The notes under the pieces were generated by a model. It searched no databases. It worked only from the letters and a program-made list of their open reading frames with translations, and had not been told where the DNA came from. A stretch of DNA of 64,000 nucleotides, taken from Clostridia bacterium. GTDB taxonomy: Bacteria > Bacillota > Clostridia > Saccharofermentanales > Saccharofermentanaceae. The translations under genes were made by a program, and so were the position numbers. The stretch covers positions 1 to 64,000 of the forward strand of contig JAKSRE010000009.1 in NCBI GenBank assembly GCA_024403775.1, given 5' to 3'. Shown piece after piece: positions 8,203 through 18,023 of the stretch; within the stretch, counting starts at the first letter, position 1, and each line of letters opens with the position of its first letter.

Positions 8203-8550
8203 TTTGTAAAAAATAGCATTCACCTCTACTTTTACAAATTTTACTTTACAAAATTTGTAAAATAAGCACTTTACTCAACATTTTACAAACTTGCCTTTTT
8301 ATAATTTGTAAAACAATGTATTTCTTATGTTTTTTACAAACAATTATAATCTCAAGCTTACTCCAGAATACGATTTTATTTAGTTTTTTATTCAAAAATC
8401 AACTATTATCATGTCATTTAACAAACCAATTGAGATATAAGTCATTACCCAACTCCATTATTGTTTGTAAAAAATACGGTATACCAATAGAATTCCAAAC
8501 AGAGTCTTAAAAAATTTGTAAAAAACAGTGTTTATCCACTATATTACAAA
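8203..8550. repeat. Array of 36-bp units with a 51-bp period in a 616-bp gene-free gap
   Basis: The gap 8101-8716 between convergent genes has no convincing gene. It holds five units of the form TTTGTAAAA-N18-TTTTACAAA, each exactly 36 bp: 8203-8238, 8254-8289, 8305-8340, 8464-8499 and 8515-8550. Spacing is exactly 51 bp within the first three and within the last two. The first three units have perfect ends. The right end is degraded in unit 4 (AATTCCAAA) and has one change in unit 5 (TATTACAAA). The 18-bp interiors are loosely similar and the 15-bp spacers are not. A possible decayed sixth left end lies at 8566-8574. Confidence 0.8.
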
Positions 8551-8643
8551 CTCAATCATTTACTTCTTGTATTATAGCTAGTGAAACCAATATACCCAAC
8601 CCCATAGATTCTAACTCATAAGAATAAGTCAAATTCTGAATAT

Positions 8644-8690
8644 AAAAAGGCCACCTCAAATGTGATAACCTAATCACTTTTGAGGTGGCT
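8644..8690 (-). terminator. Terminator of leuS
   Basis: On the minus strand a long stem (GCCACCTCAAAAGTGAT with its near-complement, one mismatch) is followed by TTTTTATA. It may also stop plus-strand transcripts, since TTTATTCTTT follows on that side. Confidence 0.8.
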
Positions 8691-8716
8691 TTATTCTTTA
8701 TTAAATTAATTCTATA

Positions 8717-11194
8717 TTACTTAGCAACAACGTTTGCAAGTCTGCCCTTAACATAGATGAACTTAACAACTGAACGTCCAGCGAGAGCCTCATCAAATCT
8801 TGGGTCATTCTTAACGAGATTCTCAACATAATCAGAATCAGCAGTTGTAGGGATATCTACCTTGAAAGATACACGACCATTGATCTGAACAGCAATCTCA
8901 ATCTCATCCTTAACAAGTGCAGCTTCGTCAAACTTTGGCCAAGCCTGATTAAAGATTGAATATGAGTTGCCAAGAACTTCCCAATACTCTTCTGTCATGT
9001 GTGGAGCAAATGGAGCATAGAGGAGAAGGAGTGTCTCTACTGTGTGGCGGAGGAATGCATCGTTAACATTTCCAGCCTGCTGATACTTACCAATAGCATT
9101 GATAAGCTCCATCATACGAGCGATTGCTGTATTGAACTGGAATCTGTCTGTATCAGCTGTAGCACTCTTAATTGTGTAGTTAAGAACATAATTAAGTTCC
9201 TTGTCTTCCTTGCTTAATGTAATGCCAGAGATATCTGATGAAGGAATATTCTTAACATCCTCAACGAGACGCTCAATACGGTTAGTAAACTTAACGATAG
9301 CCTGAAGACCACTATCTGACCATGGGCCACCTTCTGTATAAGCAAAACCGAATGCAAGGTATGTTCTGAATACGTCTGAACCATACTTAGCAACATACTC
9401 GTCTGGTGCAACTGTGTTACCTCTTGACTTACTCATTCTGTTACCATCAGGTCCAAGGATGATACCCTGGTGAACGAGGCTTGTGAATGGCTCGTCGAAG
9501 TCGAGAAGACCCATATCACGCATAGCCTTACAGATAAATCTTGAATAGAGGAGGTGCATTGCTGCATGCTCAGGACCACCAACATACTTGTCTACAGGAC
9601 ACATCTTGTTGATCCATTCCTTATCGAAAATCTTATCTGAATTCTTGTTATCTGGGTAACGTAATTCATACCATGAAGAGTCAACGAAAGTATCCATTGT
9701 ATCAGGATCTCTCTTTGCATCAGCACCACATGAAGGACACTTGCAGTTCATGAAGCTGTCGCACTTGGCAAGTGGGCTCTCTCCATCTGGCTTGAACTCA
9801 ACATCATATGGGAGAAGAACAGGTAATTCCTCTTCTGGTACTGGAACGATTCCACATGAAGGACAGTGAATCATTGGGATTGGTGTACCCCAATATCTCT
9901 GACGAGAGATGAGCCAGTCACGGAGACGGTAGTTAACCTTCTTAGAACCCATATCCATTGTAGCAAGCTTATTAACGATAACGTCGATAGCCTTGTGCAT
10001 CTCGATTCCGTTAAACTCATCAGAGTTAACGAGAACACCCTTCTTCTCGCAGTATGGGAGCTCATCCTCAGCACCTTCCTCAGAAGCTACTACTCTGATG
10101 ATATCAAGACCAAACTTAGTAGCAAACTCAAAGTCACGGTCATCGTGTGCTGGAACAGCCATAACCACACCAGTACCGTAACCAGCGATTACATAGTCAG
10201 CAGCCCAGATAGGTACCTTACGGCCGTTAAGTGGGTGAATAGCATAGCTACCAGTAAATACACCAGTCTTCTCACGTGTTGTTGACATACGGTCAATATC
10301 AGAAGCCTTACTTGTGAACTCACGATACTTCTCAATCTCAGCCTTCTGGTCCTCAGTTGTAAGCTTAGCGCAGATTTCTGACTCTGGTGCAACTACAACA
10401 TAAGTAACACCCATGAATGTATCAGCACGTGTTGTAAATACTGTAAGCTTCAATGGATTTCCATCTTCATCAAGAAGCTGCTTTCCATCCTTCTCACAAA
10501 GGAAAGAAACTTCAGAACCTTCTGAACGACCAATCCAGTTTGTCTGAATCTTCTTTGTCTTTTCTGGCCAGTCTAATTGTGGGAGACAGTCAAGAAGTTC
10601 CTGAGCGTACTTAGTGATAGCGAAGAACCACTGTGTCATGTTTTTACGAACGATTTCAGAATCACAACGCTCACACTTACCATCGATTACCTGCTCGTTA
10701 GCAAGTACTGTATTACATTTTGGACACCAGTTAACGAGAGCATTCTTACGATATGCAAGATTGTTCTTGTAGAGCTGGATGAAGAGCCACTGATTCCACT
10801 TGTAGTAATCTGGCATACAAGTAGCAAGCTCATAATTCCAGTCAAAAGTAGCACCCATTTCCTTAAGCTGCTTTTCCATTGTAGCGATATTCTTTAAAGT
10901 TGAATCCTGTGGGTGAATACCTGTCTTAATTGCGTAGTTCTCTGCAGGAAGTCCAAATGCATCAAATCCCATTGGATGGAAAACGTTATAACCCTGCATT
11001 CTCTTCATTCTTGACCAAGAATCTGTAAGAGAGTAATTGTACCAGTGACCTAAGTGAAGGTTGGCACCAGATGGATATGAGAACATCTCGAGACAGTAAA
11101 GCTTCTCGCCGTCCTTATTAGGGTCGAACTTATAAAGCTCGGATTCTTCCCACTTTTTTTGCCATTTACGGTCGATTTCAACTGAGTATGACAT
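8717..11194 (-). CDS. leuS: Leucyl-tRNA synthetase
   Basis: 825 residues, a typical bacterial LeuRS, charging tRNA-Leu with leucine in the cytoplasm. The class-I signatures are H47-L-G-H50 and RMSKS near residue 585. Zinc-type Cys clusters are visible (CPKC...CERC and CPSC...CKCPSC). The editing domain lies between, with the [15 protein letters not shown] segment holding the conserved Asp that clears mischarged tRNA. The start is supported by AAGGAG a few bases upstream. It is transcribed alone, divergent from the MreB-family gene, and no T-box leader is visible in the 195-bp upstream region. Confidence 0.97.
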   Translation of the reverse strand: MSYSVEIDRKWQKKWEESELYKFDPNKDGEKLYCLEMFSYPSGANLHLGHWYNYSLTDSWSRMKRMQGYNVFHPMGFDAFGLPAENYAIKTGIHPQDSTLKNIATMEKQLKEMGATFDWNYELATCMPDYYKWNQWLFIQLYKNNLAYRKNALVNWCPKCNTVLANEQVIDGKCERCDSEIVRKNMTQWFFAITKYAQELLDCLPQLDWPEKTKKIQTNWIGRSEGSEVSFLCEKDGKQLLDEDGNPLKLTVFTTRADTFMGVTYVVVAPESEICAKLTTEDQKAEIEKYREFTSKASDIDRMSTTREKTGVFTGSYAIHPLNGRKVPIWAADYVIAGYGTGVVMAVPAHDDRDFEFATKFGLDIIRVVASEEGAEDELPYCEKKGVLVNSDEFNGIEMHKAIDVIVNKLATMDMGSKKVNYRLRDWLISRQRYWGTPIPMIHCPSCGIVPVPEEELPVLLPYDVEFKPDGESPLAKCDSFMNCKCPSCGADAKRDPDTMDTFVDSSWYELRYPDNKNSDKIFDKEWINKMCPVDKYVGGPEHAAMHLLYSRFICKAMRDMGLLDFDEPFTSLVHQGIILGPDGNRMSKSRGNTVAPDEYVAKYGSDVFRTYLAFGFAYTEGGPWSDSGLQAIVKFTNRIERLVEDVKNIPSSDISGITLSKEDKELNYVLNYTIKSATADTDRFQFNTAIARMMELINAIGKYQQAGNVNDAFLRHTVETLLLLYAPFAPHMTEEYWEVLGNSYSIFNQAWPKFDEAALVKDEIEIAVQINGRVSFKVDIPTTADSDYVENLVKNDPRFDEALAGRSVVKFIYVKGRLANVVAK

Positions 11195-11237
11195 AATATA
11201 TGCTCCTTATTATTATAATTACTATTTTAACCAAAGC

Positions 11238-11246
11238 ATTATAGCA
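11238..11246 (-). promoter_or_regulatory. Extended -10 promoter of leuS
   Basis: On the minus strand TGC-TATAAT is followed by a leader of about 35 bases. TTTTCGAGAAG (11258-11268 read on the minus strand) lies just upstream, where a -35 would be. Confidence 0.5.
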
Positions 11247-11285
11247 TTTTATTTTCTTCTCGAAAAGGTGTAACTAATCTGTCAT

Positions 11286-11313
11286 TTGATTTTTTGTAAG
11301 CGTAATGTATAAT
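11286..11313 (+). promoter_or_regulatory. Promoter of the MreB-family gene
   Basis: TTGATT (11286-11291), a 16-bp spacer and TATAAT (11308-11313). The leader is about 70 bases. Confidence 0.6.
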
Positions 11314-11389
11314 TATCTTGTTGTAGAGTGTCTAATTAGCACTTTCGACAAGAAAAAAGAAATAAATCGATTAATCGAGGTGGAAATAT

Positions 11390-12400
11390 ATGGGTCTTGG
11401 AATGGAAATTGGTATCGACTTAGGTACTAGTAGTGTTTTGATTTATGTCCGTGGTAAGGGCGTAGTTCTCAAAGAACCATCTGTTGTTGCTGTTAATACT
11501 AAGACAGGTAAGGTGCTCGCAGTAGGTGAGAGTGCCAGCCTTATGATTGGTAGAACTCCTGGTGTTGTAGAGGCTATAAGACCTCTTCGTGAAGGTGTAA
11601 TCTCAGACTTTAGAGCTACTGAAGTAATGCTTAAGGCATTTATTGGTCGTGTTTGTAGTGGTATCAGAGCTACATACTTTAAGCCAACAATCGTTGTTTG
11701 TGTACCTTCAGTTATTACACCAGTTGAGCAGCAGGCTGTTGAGAATGCCTGCCGTCATGCGGGTGCCAAGGACGTATTCCTTATTCGTGAGCCAATCGCA
11801 GCTGCAATTGGAGCAGGTATTGATATTACAAAGGCAAGTGGATCACTTATCGTTGATATTGGTGGTGGTACAACAGATATCTCTGTTATCTCACTTTGTG
11901 AGCCAGTAGTTGACGCTTCTCTTAAGGTAGCTGGTGATAAGTTTGATGAGGCTATTATTAAGCACGTTAAGCGTAAGCATAATATTCTTATTGGTGAGAA
12001 GACTGCTGAGATGCTTAAGATGCAGATTGGTTGCGCATATCCTAGAGAAGAAGAACTTACAATGGATGTTCGTGGACGTAACCTTATTACAGGTCTTCCA
12101 GCAACAGTTACAGTATCTTCTACAGAGATGCTCGAAGCTCTTGAAGAGCCTATCGCTGCAATCTTTGAAGCAGTTCACGTTGTACTTGAGAAGACTCCTC
12201 CTGAGCTTATGGCTGATATCTCACAGAGAGGTATCATTATGACTGGTGGTGGCGCACTTCTTTACGGCCTTGACAGAATGCTGTCAACAAAGATTGGTAT
12301 TGATGTTTATATTGCTCAGGATGCTATTTCCTGCGTTGCAATCGGTACAGGTAAGGCACTTGATATGATGGAGAAGTTCGCAGCACTTGGCGATTCATAA
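11390..12400 (+). CDS. MreB/Mbl-family bacterial actin
   Basis: 336 residues, the normal length. MreB-type actins polymerise under the membrane and guide side-wall peptidoglycan synthesis. The phosphate-1 loop is GIDLGTSS, phosphate-2 is VDIGGGTTD, and the adenosine region is MTGGGALLYGLDR. All are intact. No mreC or mreD is adjacent, which suggests an Mbl- or MreBH-like paralogue rather than the operon-borne mreB. That assignment is inference from context. A strong terminator follows. Confidence 0.9.
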   Translation: MGLGMEIGIDLGTSSVLIYVRGKGVVLKEPSVVAVNTKTGKVLAVGESASLMIGRTPGVVEAIRPLREGVISDFRATEVMLKAFIGRVCSGIRATYFKPTIVVCVPSVITPVEQQAVENACRHAGAKDVFLIREPIAAAIGAGIDITKASGSLIVDIGGGTTDISVISLCEPVVDASLKVAGDKFDEAIIKHVKRKHNILIGEKTAEMLKMQIGCAYPREEELTMDVRGRNLITGLPATVTVSSTEMLEALEEPIAAIFEAVHVVLEKTPPELMADISQRGIIMTGGGALLYGLDRMLSTKIGIDVYIAQDAISCVAIGTGKALDMMEKFAALGDS

Positions 12401-12417
12401 TTAAAATTGTTATTGAT

Positions 12418-12457
12418 AATCCCGAAAGTTGTATTTGTTCGACTTTCGGGATTTTTT
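12418..12457 (+). terminator. Terminator after the MreB-family gene
   Basis: A perfect 12-bp stem (AATCCCGAAAGT with ACTTTCGGGATT) and a 12-nt loop are followed by six T. Confidence 0.9.
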
Positions 12458-12472
12458 GTTAGGAGTATATTG

Positions 12473-14119
12473 ATGGCTTTTATAATTCAGCATAAATGTC
12501 CGAATTGTGGCTCAAATCTTAATTTGGATGAAGTAACAAACTCATATAATTGTAGTTACTGTGGCAACTCATTTGATGGAAAACTTATTAATCTTGATGA
12601 TGTTTATGCGAAGACTTTTGATGATTTTAAAAAGAAAAAATATAAACTCTCAGATGAGGGTTTCAGCTATCTTGTCTCAAAAGAGCCTTATAATGCTATT
12701 TACTGGAGAGGAAAGATTCTATCTTTTCTTAAACTCAGTGATGAGAAAAATATTTTTAATACTGAATTTAAGCACAGTGCATATTATTTATCACAGCTCA
12801 TAAAAAAAATTCCACCTGATAATAAATCATATTTTGACAAGCTTATTGAAGGTGTGCATTTAAAAGAAAATCAGGATTTTCTTAATAAGAAAATAGATGG
12901 TTTTAAAGATAGTATTGATAAAAATTATAGAGAGATATCAAGAGTCAGAAGAACTGAGATAAATAATACTTTGCCAGCTTTGGTCATTCTGGTATCTCTT
13001 AGTTTGATGGGAGTTTTTGAATATTTCTGCTACGGATTAGAAACAGCATTTTATTATTATATTATCTGGGGAGTAGTATTTATTATTCCTGTAATAGCTG
13101 CTTTAAATATCGCTATGAGCAGAAAGAAGTATATTAAGGATGAAGTTATCCGTATCGAAAGTATTATTGAGAAAGTAAGAAGTGAGTTAACCGAATATAA
13201 TAATAGACTAAGTGAACTTGAGAATAGAAAAAAAGAATTCACCAAAGAACTAGATAGGCTTAGAAGTAAACTTTTCGAAGAGTATGACTTTGATCCAAAT
13301 GTAATTCCTGAAGTTAACCTTAAGATGGATAAGGCAAATGTTATTGAAGAGCATAATTCTTATGAGGCCATAAATACCTGTCCTAACTGTAGTACAGAAT
13401 TGTCTTTTGATTCTGAGAAGAAAGTATATTTTTGTAATTCATGTGGTGCTACCTTTGACTATAACTATATGATTGATTTTCTATGGATTGACAGAGCTTA
13501 TTCGGTTTTGAATAAAGGATATTATGATGATGCCAAAGCAGAATTTCTTAAGATTCTTGAATTAAGACCAGGAGATGCTGTTGCTCTTAATGGACTTGTA
13601 TTAGCTACAATGAATGTAAAGATTCTTACTCATCATAATACCAAGAATACTGATGAGGCATATTCTTATATAAATAAATATCTGCCTGAAATCCCTGAGG
13701 AGAATAAGCCGTATTTTGAGAAAATTAGGGAATATGAGCGACTTAAGCATGCAGTTAAAAAGAAGAACATATTAATTGCTGATGAGAGCAAAAGGGCAAA
13801 AAATGCAGTAGATCAGATAAGAGAGCTTAACAAACAGAAACTCATTGTAGATGAGGATAGAATAAAAGAGATAGAAAGAGTAAGTCGCGAGAGTGATTTG
13901 CTGTCTCGTCGAGCTGATATTGCTGCCGTAAATAAAAAGTACGATGATCTTAAACTTACCTATACCAATTTAATCAGTGCAAAAGAATTGGAGCGTAAAA
14001 AGAAAGAGCAGGATGTTGCTATAGCAAAGCAGGGACATAAAAAGTGTGCCAAGACTGCATCTGATTTTTATAATGAGATGCTTTTAAGTAAGCCTAAATA
14101 CGATAAATTTTCATTCTAA
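12473..14119 (+). CDS. Double zinc-ribbon membrane protein with TPR-like and coiled-coil regions
   Basis: 548 residues from the ATG after AGGAG (an upstream in-frame start at 12407 would run through the terminator hairpin, so I reject it). Order: zinc ribbon (CPNC...CSYC, residues 9-34), a helical region, two membrane segments (about 165-215), a Lys/Glu-rich coiled coil, a second zinc ribbon (CPNC...CNSC, near 305-330), a short TPR-like segment (AKAEFLKILELRPGDAVALNGL) and a second coiled coil. It resembles the protein at 60008-61030 in its ribbon plus TPR-like part. The function is unknown. Confidence 0.75.
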   Translation: MAFIIQHKCPNCGSNLNLDEVTNSYNCSYCGNSFDGKLINLDDVYAKTFDDFKKKKYKLSDEGFSYLVSKEPYNAIYWRGKILSFLKLSDEKNIFNTEFKHSAYYLSQLIKKIPPDNKSYFDKLIEGVHLKENQDFLNKKIDGFKDSIDKNYREISRVRRTEINNTLPALVILVSLSLMGVFEYFCYGLETAFYYYIIWGVVFIIPVIAALNIAMSRKKYIKDEVIRIESIIEKVRSELTEYNNRLSELENRKKEFTKELDRLRSKLFEEYDFDPNVIPEVNLKMDKANVIEEHNSYEAINTCPNCSTELSFDSEKKVYFCNSCGATFDYNYMIDFLWIDRAYSVLNKGYYDDAKAEFLKILELRPGDAVALNGLVLATMNVKILTHHNTKNTDEAYSYINKYLPEIPEENKPYFEKIREYERLKHAVKKKNILIADESKRAKNAVDQIRELNKQKLIVDEDRIKEIERVSRESDLLSRRADIAAVNKKYDDLKLTYTNLISAKELERKKKEQDVAIAKQGHKKCAKTASDFYNEMLLSKPKYDKFSF

Positions 14120-14132
14120 TAGCGAAGTTTAC

Positions 14133-14162
14133 TTGACGTTTGCTGCTTTCTGGTGCTACAAT
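14133..14162 (+). promoter_or_regulatory. Promoter of rho
   Basis: TTGACG (14133-14138), an 18-bp spacer and TGC-TACAAT (extended -10, 14154-14162). A leader of roughly 95 bases precedes the ATG, which could carry rho autoregulation. Confidence 0.75.
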
Positions 14163-14266
14163 TCAAGCAATTCAACGGTAGAGTGTTGATATTTATCTAT
14201 TTAAACGATATTTGTTTTTCATTTTCAAATTCCATATCGATTTAAAAATTTAATAATGAGGTATTT

Positions 14267-16594
14267 ATGGCCGATTTTGATGCGCAAGCTTTATTGAAAT
14301 TGCCGCGTGAACAATTGATTTCACTCGTTGTAAATAATCTCAATCTTACTACTGCAGAATCTGCTGAGAAGATGAGAGATGACGAGATAGTTCATATGCT
14401 AAGAATGAATTTAGATGAGGAATACCAGAAGCAGGTTTCTTCTGTATCTAAGACGAATTCTAAGAAAGTGGCAAACAAGAAAGCACCAGTAAAAAAGACT
14501 GCTGAAGCAAAGACTTCTAATGAGAAGGCAAATACTGACAAGCCTAGTAAAACTACAAAAAAATCAGTTAAGCCAAGCTCTGATAAGGTAGAAGATAAAA
14601 AAGCTTCAGAAGAAGTAAAAGAGGTCTCCCAGGAGGTTAAACTTGACGAAGTTAAACCTGAAGAGAAAGTAGTTTTGGAAGAACCAGTAAAGAAGACTTC
14701 CAAGAGAACTGCTAAACGTAAGGAGACTAGTAAGAAGGCAGAAGAGCCTTCTAATGAAGGTAAGAAGATTGAAGTTAAAGAAGCTCCTGTTGCTGAATTA
14801 AATGAGGTTAGTTCTAATGCTGAAGTAACTGATACTGAAGTAAAAGCAGAAGTAGCTGAGAAAACTTCTAAATCTAAGAGAACTTCACGTAAAACAAAAA
14901 AGACAGAAGAAGTATCTTCTGAAGTTGAAGAGAAGATATCAGAGAGTTCTGATTCTGTTACGGAAGAAAGTGATCCTTTTACAAAGATTACATCTGAATC
15001 TGAAACTAATGAACCAAAGAAGAAGACTTCCCGTAAGAACAAAAAGCCTGTAAAAAATACAGATTCTGAAGTAAAACCAGAAACTGTTACTGAGGAGAAG
15101 AAGGACGAAGCTCCTGTAGAAGAAATCCCTTCTGAACCTGAGAAGAATAAGAAGCCAAGGCCTAAGAAGAATAAGAAGTCTATTAAGCCTGAAGAAGCTA
15201 ATCAGGTAAGTGCAGAAGATTCAGGTAATAATGAAGTTTCTACTGAAGTAAATGAAGTTAGTAATGAATCAAAGCCTAAGAATGATTCACATAAAAAGCC
15301 ACAGAGAAGAACAATAAGCTTTGGTCCTGGAGTAGGACTTAAGGTTGAAGCAACTGCTCCAGTTGAGGCAGAGAATACTGAAGTTCAGGCAGCAGAAGAG
15401 TCTGTTGAGCAGCAGCCAGCTGAGCCAGAGATTCAGTTGATTCCAGTTGCAGGAGTTTTATCTATTGGCGGCGAAAAGAATGATTATTGCGGTTTCTTAC
15501 ATGCAAATAATTATCTTCCAGGTGATTCAGACTCTTATGTATCTGGACAGCTTATTAAGCGAATGGGTCTTCGTAAGGGTGACTATATAACAGGTATTGC
15601 AACACCAGCAAGAGGTAAGGGAAATCATCCACCTCTAAAGCAGATTCTCACAATTAATGGTATTGATGTATCTGGTGAAGATTTTGATTTGGATACAATT
15701 CGTAAGCGTAAGAAGTTTGAGAATCTTACTGCTATCTATCCAGATGAGAAACTTGTATTGGAGACTGGTAAAGATCAGTATTCTACAAGAATAATCGATA
15801 TTATCTGTCCTATTGGTAAAGGTCAGAGAGGTATGGTTGTATCTCCACCTAAGGCAGGTAAAACAGTACTTCTTAAAAAGATTGCAAATGCTATTACAGC
15901 AAATGATCCAAAGTGCAAGCTTATCGTTCTTCTTATTGATGAGCGACCTGAGGAAGTTACAGATATGCAGCGTTCTATTAAGGGTGAGGTTGTATATTCT
16001 ACTTTCGATAAGAAGCCAGAGAATCATGTAAGAGTTACTGAACTCGTACTCGAGAGAGCAATGAGACTTGTTGAGATGGATGAGGATGTGGTAATTCTCC
16101 TTGACTCAATGACACGTCTTGCAAGAGCTTATAACCTTACAATTACTCCGACAGGAAGAACTTTGTCTGGTGGTCTTGATCCAGGCTCACTTTATGGACC
16201 AAAGAGATTCTTTGGTGCGGCTCGTAATATTGAGAATGGCGGAAGTCTTACTATTATCTCAACTTCACTTATTGAGACAGGCTCAAGAATGGATGAAGTT
16301 ATCTTTGAGGAATTCAAGGGTACAGGTAATATGGAAGTAGTACTCGACAGAAAGCTTGCTGACCGTCGTGTATTCCCAGCTATTGCAGTTGATAAGTCTG
16401 GTACAAGAAGAGAAGATCTCTTGTTGTCACCTGAGGAACTTGATGCAGTATGGAAGCTTCGTAAGAGAATTGCAGACTTCGATACAGTTGTGGCTACAGA
16501 TCTTGTTATTAAACTCATGGAGAGAACTCCAAGTAATAAGGTTTTTGTCGATACTGTAATAAAGAAGTTTGATGAAGCAGATAATGTAAAGTAA
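14267..16594 (+). CDS. rho: Transcription termination factor Rho with a very long N-terminal insertion
   Basis: 775 residues against about 420 for E. coli Rho. Residues 1-47 are a Rho_N (SAP-like) domain. Residues about 50-375 are low-complexity Lys/Glu/Ser/Thr/Pro and presumably disordered. The standard core follows: the cold-shock-type RNA-binding fold, Walker A (PPKAGKT near 525), the DERPEEV segment, Walker B ([16 protein letters not shown]) and the Q-loop/R-loop region. Catalytic residues look intact, so it should be an active hexameric RNA translocase. Charged Rho insertions occur in other bacteria and can add RNA binding. It heads a conserved cluster with rpmE. Confidence 0.95.
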   Translation: MADFDAQALLKLPREQLISLVVNNLNLTTAESAEKMRDDEIVHMLRMNLDEEYQKQVSSVSKTNSKKVANKKAPVKKTAEAKTSNEKANTDKPSKTTKKSVKPSSDKVEDKKASEEVKEVSQEVKLDEVKPEEKVVLEEPVKKTSKRTAKRKETSKKAEEPSNEGKKIEVKEAPVAELNEVSSNAEVTDTEVKAEVAEKTSKSKRTSRKTKKTEEVSSEVEEKISESSDSVTEESDPFTKITSESETNEPKKKTSRKNKKPVKNTDSEVKPETVTEEKKDEAPVEEIPSEPEKNKKPRPKKNKKSIKPEEANQVSAEDSGNNEVSTEVNEVSNESKPKNDSHKKPQRRTISFGPGVGLKVEATAPVEAENTEVQAAEESVEQQPAEPEIQLIPVAGVLSIGGEKNDYCGFLHANNYLPGDSDSYVSGQLIKRMGLRKGDYITGIATPARGKGNHPPLKQILTINGIDVSGEDFDLDTIRKRKKFENLTAIYPDEKLVLETGKDQYSTRIIDIICPIGKGQRGMVVSPPKAGKTVLLKKIANAITANDPKCKLIVLLIDERPEEVTDMQRSIKGEVVYSTFDKKPENHVRVTELVLERAMRLVEMDEDVVILLDSMTRLARAYNLTITPTGRTLSGGLDPGSLYGPKRFFGAARNIENGGSLTIISTSLIETGSRMDEVIFEEFKGTGNMEVVLDRKLADRRVFPAIAVDKSGTRREDLLLSPEELDAVWKLRKRIADFDTVVATDLVIKLMERTPSNKVFVDTVIKKFDEADNVK

Positions 16595-16608
16595 TTCGAG
16601 AATAACTG

Positions 16609-16637
16609 TTGACAATATTCGGAAAATACAGTATTAT
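16609..16637 (+). promoter_or_regulatory. Promoter of rpmE
   Basis: TTGACA (16609-16614), a 17-bp spacer and TATTAT (16632-16637), close to consensus. Confidence 0.85.
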
Positions 16638-16668
16638 TTCAAAGTTACAGACAAATCCGGTATGGCAT

Positions 16669-16686
16669 ACGTGGTGGGAACCACGC
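16669..16686 (+). promoter_or_regulatory. Hairpin in the rpmE leader
   Basis: CGTGGT, loop GGGA, ACCACG in the 5' leader just ahead of the ribosome site. Ribosomal-protein L31 mRNAs often carry autoregulatory leaders; whether this is one is inference. Confidence 0.35.
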
Positions 16687-16715
16687 GTTATATCTTTGAT
16701 GAGAGGTGAAATTGT

Positions 16716-16916
16716 ATGAAGAATGAAATCCATCCTACAACATACACCGTAACAGTAAAGTGTGCTTGTGGTGAGACATTCGAGACAGTATCTACAAAGC
16801 CTGAGCTTCGTGTTGATATTTGTTCTAAGTGCCACCCATTCTACACAGGCAAGCAGAAGCTTGTTGATACTGGCGGACGTGTTGATAAGTTCTACAAGAG
16901 AATGGAAAAGAACTAA
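16716..16916 (+). CDS. rpmE: 50S ribosomal protein L31
   Basis: 66 residues. L31 binds the large subunit and bridges to the small one. The zinc-type ligands are CACGETF and [12 protein letters not shown], so this is the zinc-containing (C+) form. It lies directly downstream of rho, as in many Firmicutes. The ATG follows GAGAGGTG. Confidence 0.95.
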   Translation: MKNEIHPTTYTVTVKCACGETFETVSTKPELRVDICSKCHPFYTGKQKLVDTGGRVDKFYKRMEKN

Positions 16917-16932
16917 TTTTAAATTAAAAATT

Positions 16933-16966
16933 ATCCCAGAGCTTTCAAAGTTCTGGGATTTTTTTA
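16933..16966. terminator. Terminator shared by rpmE and the convergent radical-SAM gene
   Basis: The 8-bp stem ATCCCAGA/TCTGGGAT is followed by a T-run on the plus strand. An A-rich stretch before the stem makes it usable from the minus strand too. The radical-SAM stop codon (16964-16966) lies in the T-run. Confidence 0.8.
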
Positions 16967-18022
16967 TTTGTATAAATCTTTAACAAATGTAGGATTATTC
17001 TCATTTATAAGAATCTCGGCGGCTTTATCAGCCAGGTTTATTAATAGTCTCTCATATTCACACTGGAATGCACTTGGTTCACTAAGGCTTTTGCTATAAC
17101 CATGATTAGCACAGGCACATCTGTGGCTGCAGCGCTTATTATATGAGCAGGAATCACATTCAGATGGGGCAATTCTTGAACTCTCAATCTCCATTAGTCT
17201 TTTATAATCAAGACCAGCATATATATCACCAACAAAGAATTCTTCAAGTCCAATGAAATGAGTACATGGATATATTTTGCCGTCATAGTTTACGAGAAGT
17301 TTGGATGAACACAACTTGCAGTGTGAATTAACGCTTTGAGTCTCGTTAATATATGCCTTAATTTTGTTTTCTATAGGAAGAATTTTAAGTCTTCTGCCAT
17401 CCTGATTATTTTTAATATATAAATCAGTTACTTTCTCCATCTGTTCCTTAAGTATAGAAAAAGAATTGTCATCCCAGCTTGCTTTGTTTCCTGAAGCTGG
17501 AGTAATATTTATCTTTTTGATTTTGTGTTTGATAAAAAACTCAATGCTTTTTGCCAGAGTGTCAACAAATTCTGGATGAACAGTCATCATGATAGGAACG
17601 CTAGGTGAATTTCTTACAAGCTTATCAAGAACGGTATTAACTTCTCTCTCAAAGCCTCTGGTCTCACTTTGGCTTAAACCATCATGTGATAGAGCAATAA
17701 CAAGACCATTGTCCCTACTAAATTCAATAAAAGAATCATCTACCAGAAGTCCATTGGTTGTGGTCTCGTATATGATTTTTGTATTAGGGAATTTTGCTTT
17801 GGAGTATAACACTGCTTCTCTTATAATATTTTTTGCCAGAAGTGGTTCGCCACCATAAAAGGAGATTTGAAATTTTGAAGTATCGTGTGGCAGGGTAGAA
17901 GCAAAATAGTCTATTGCATCTCTCATTACATCAATGGACATATATTTGGCCGCATGAACCTGCTCGCAATAACTACAAGCTAGATTACAGTTTGAAGTTA
18001 TGCCAAGAATGAGATGCCTCAT
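16964..18022 (-). CDS. Radical-SAM/SPASM peptide-modifying enzyme
   Basis: 352 residues. The radical-SAM cluster motif is C12-x3-C16-x2-C19 and the SAM-binding GGE appears as FYGGEPLL. The C-terminal third is a SPASM domain: CKLCSS, YPCTHF, GDIYAG, then the Cys-rich CDSC...CSHRCACANHG, which should hold auxiliary iron-sulfur clusters. SPASM proteins of this size commonly mature ribosomal peptides or act as sulfatase activators. No sulfatase is near. One base separates it from the small protein encoded upstream, the likely substrate. The cassette is on the opposite strand inside the conserved rho-rpmE-yqhQ-prmC cluster, which suggests insertion. The modification is unknown. Confidence 0.85.
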   Translation of the reverse strand: MRHLILGITSNCNLACSYCEQVHAAKYMSIDVMRDAIDYFASTLPHDTSKFQISFYGGEPLLAKNIIREAVLYSKAKFPNTKIIYETTTNGLLVDDSFIEFSRDNGLVIALSHDGLSQSETRGFEREVNTVLDKLVRNSPSVPIMMTVHPEFVDTLAKSIEFFIKHKIKKINITPASGNKASWDDNSFSILKEQMEKVTDLYIKNNQDGRRLKILPIENKIKAYINETQSVNSHCKLCSSKLLVNYDGKIYPCTHFIGLEEFFVGDIYAGLDYKRLMEIESSRIAPSECDSCSYNKRCSHRCACANHGYSKSLSEPSAFQCEYERLLINLADKAAEILINENNPTFVKDLYK

Positions 18023-18023
18023 A

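Noticed and set aside
8316..8510. 64-codon frame in the gap between GH127 and leuS
   Set aside because: It lies in the 51-bp repeat array, has no ribosome site and is unusually rich in Phe, Leu and Ser; chance frame.
8203..8550. CRISPR array reading of the repeat-spacer layout
   Set aside because: The 36-bp units are conserved only at their ends, spacers are 15 bp, there are just five units, and no cas gene is present.
9866..10285. 139-codon plus-strand frame opposite leuS
   Set aside because: It lies entirely within the strongly conserved leuS coding sequence on the other strand.
14392..15042. Long minus-strand frame inside rho
   Set aside because: It is a shadow of the low-complexity Lys/Glu region of rho; its composition (Ser, Leu, Phe) mirrors the sense codons.
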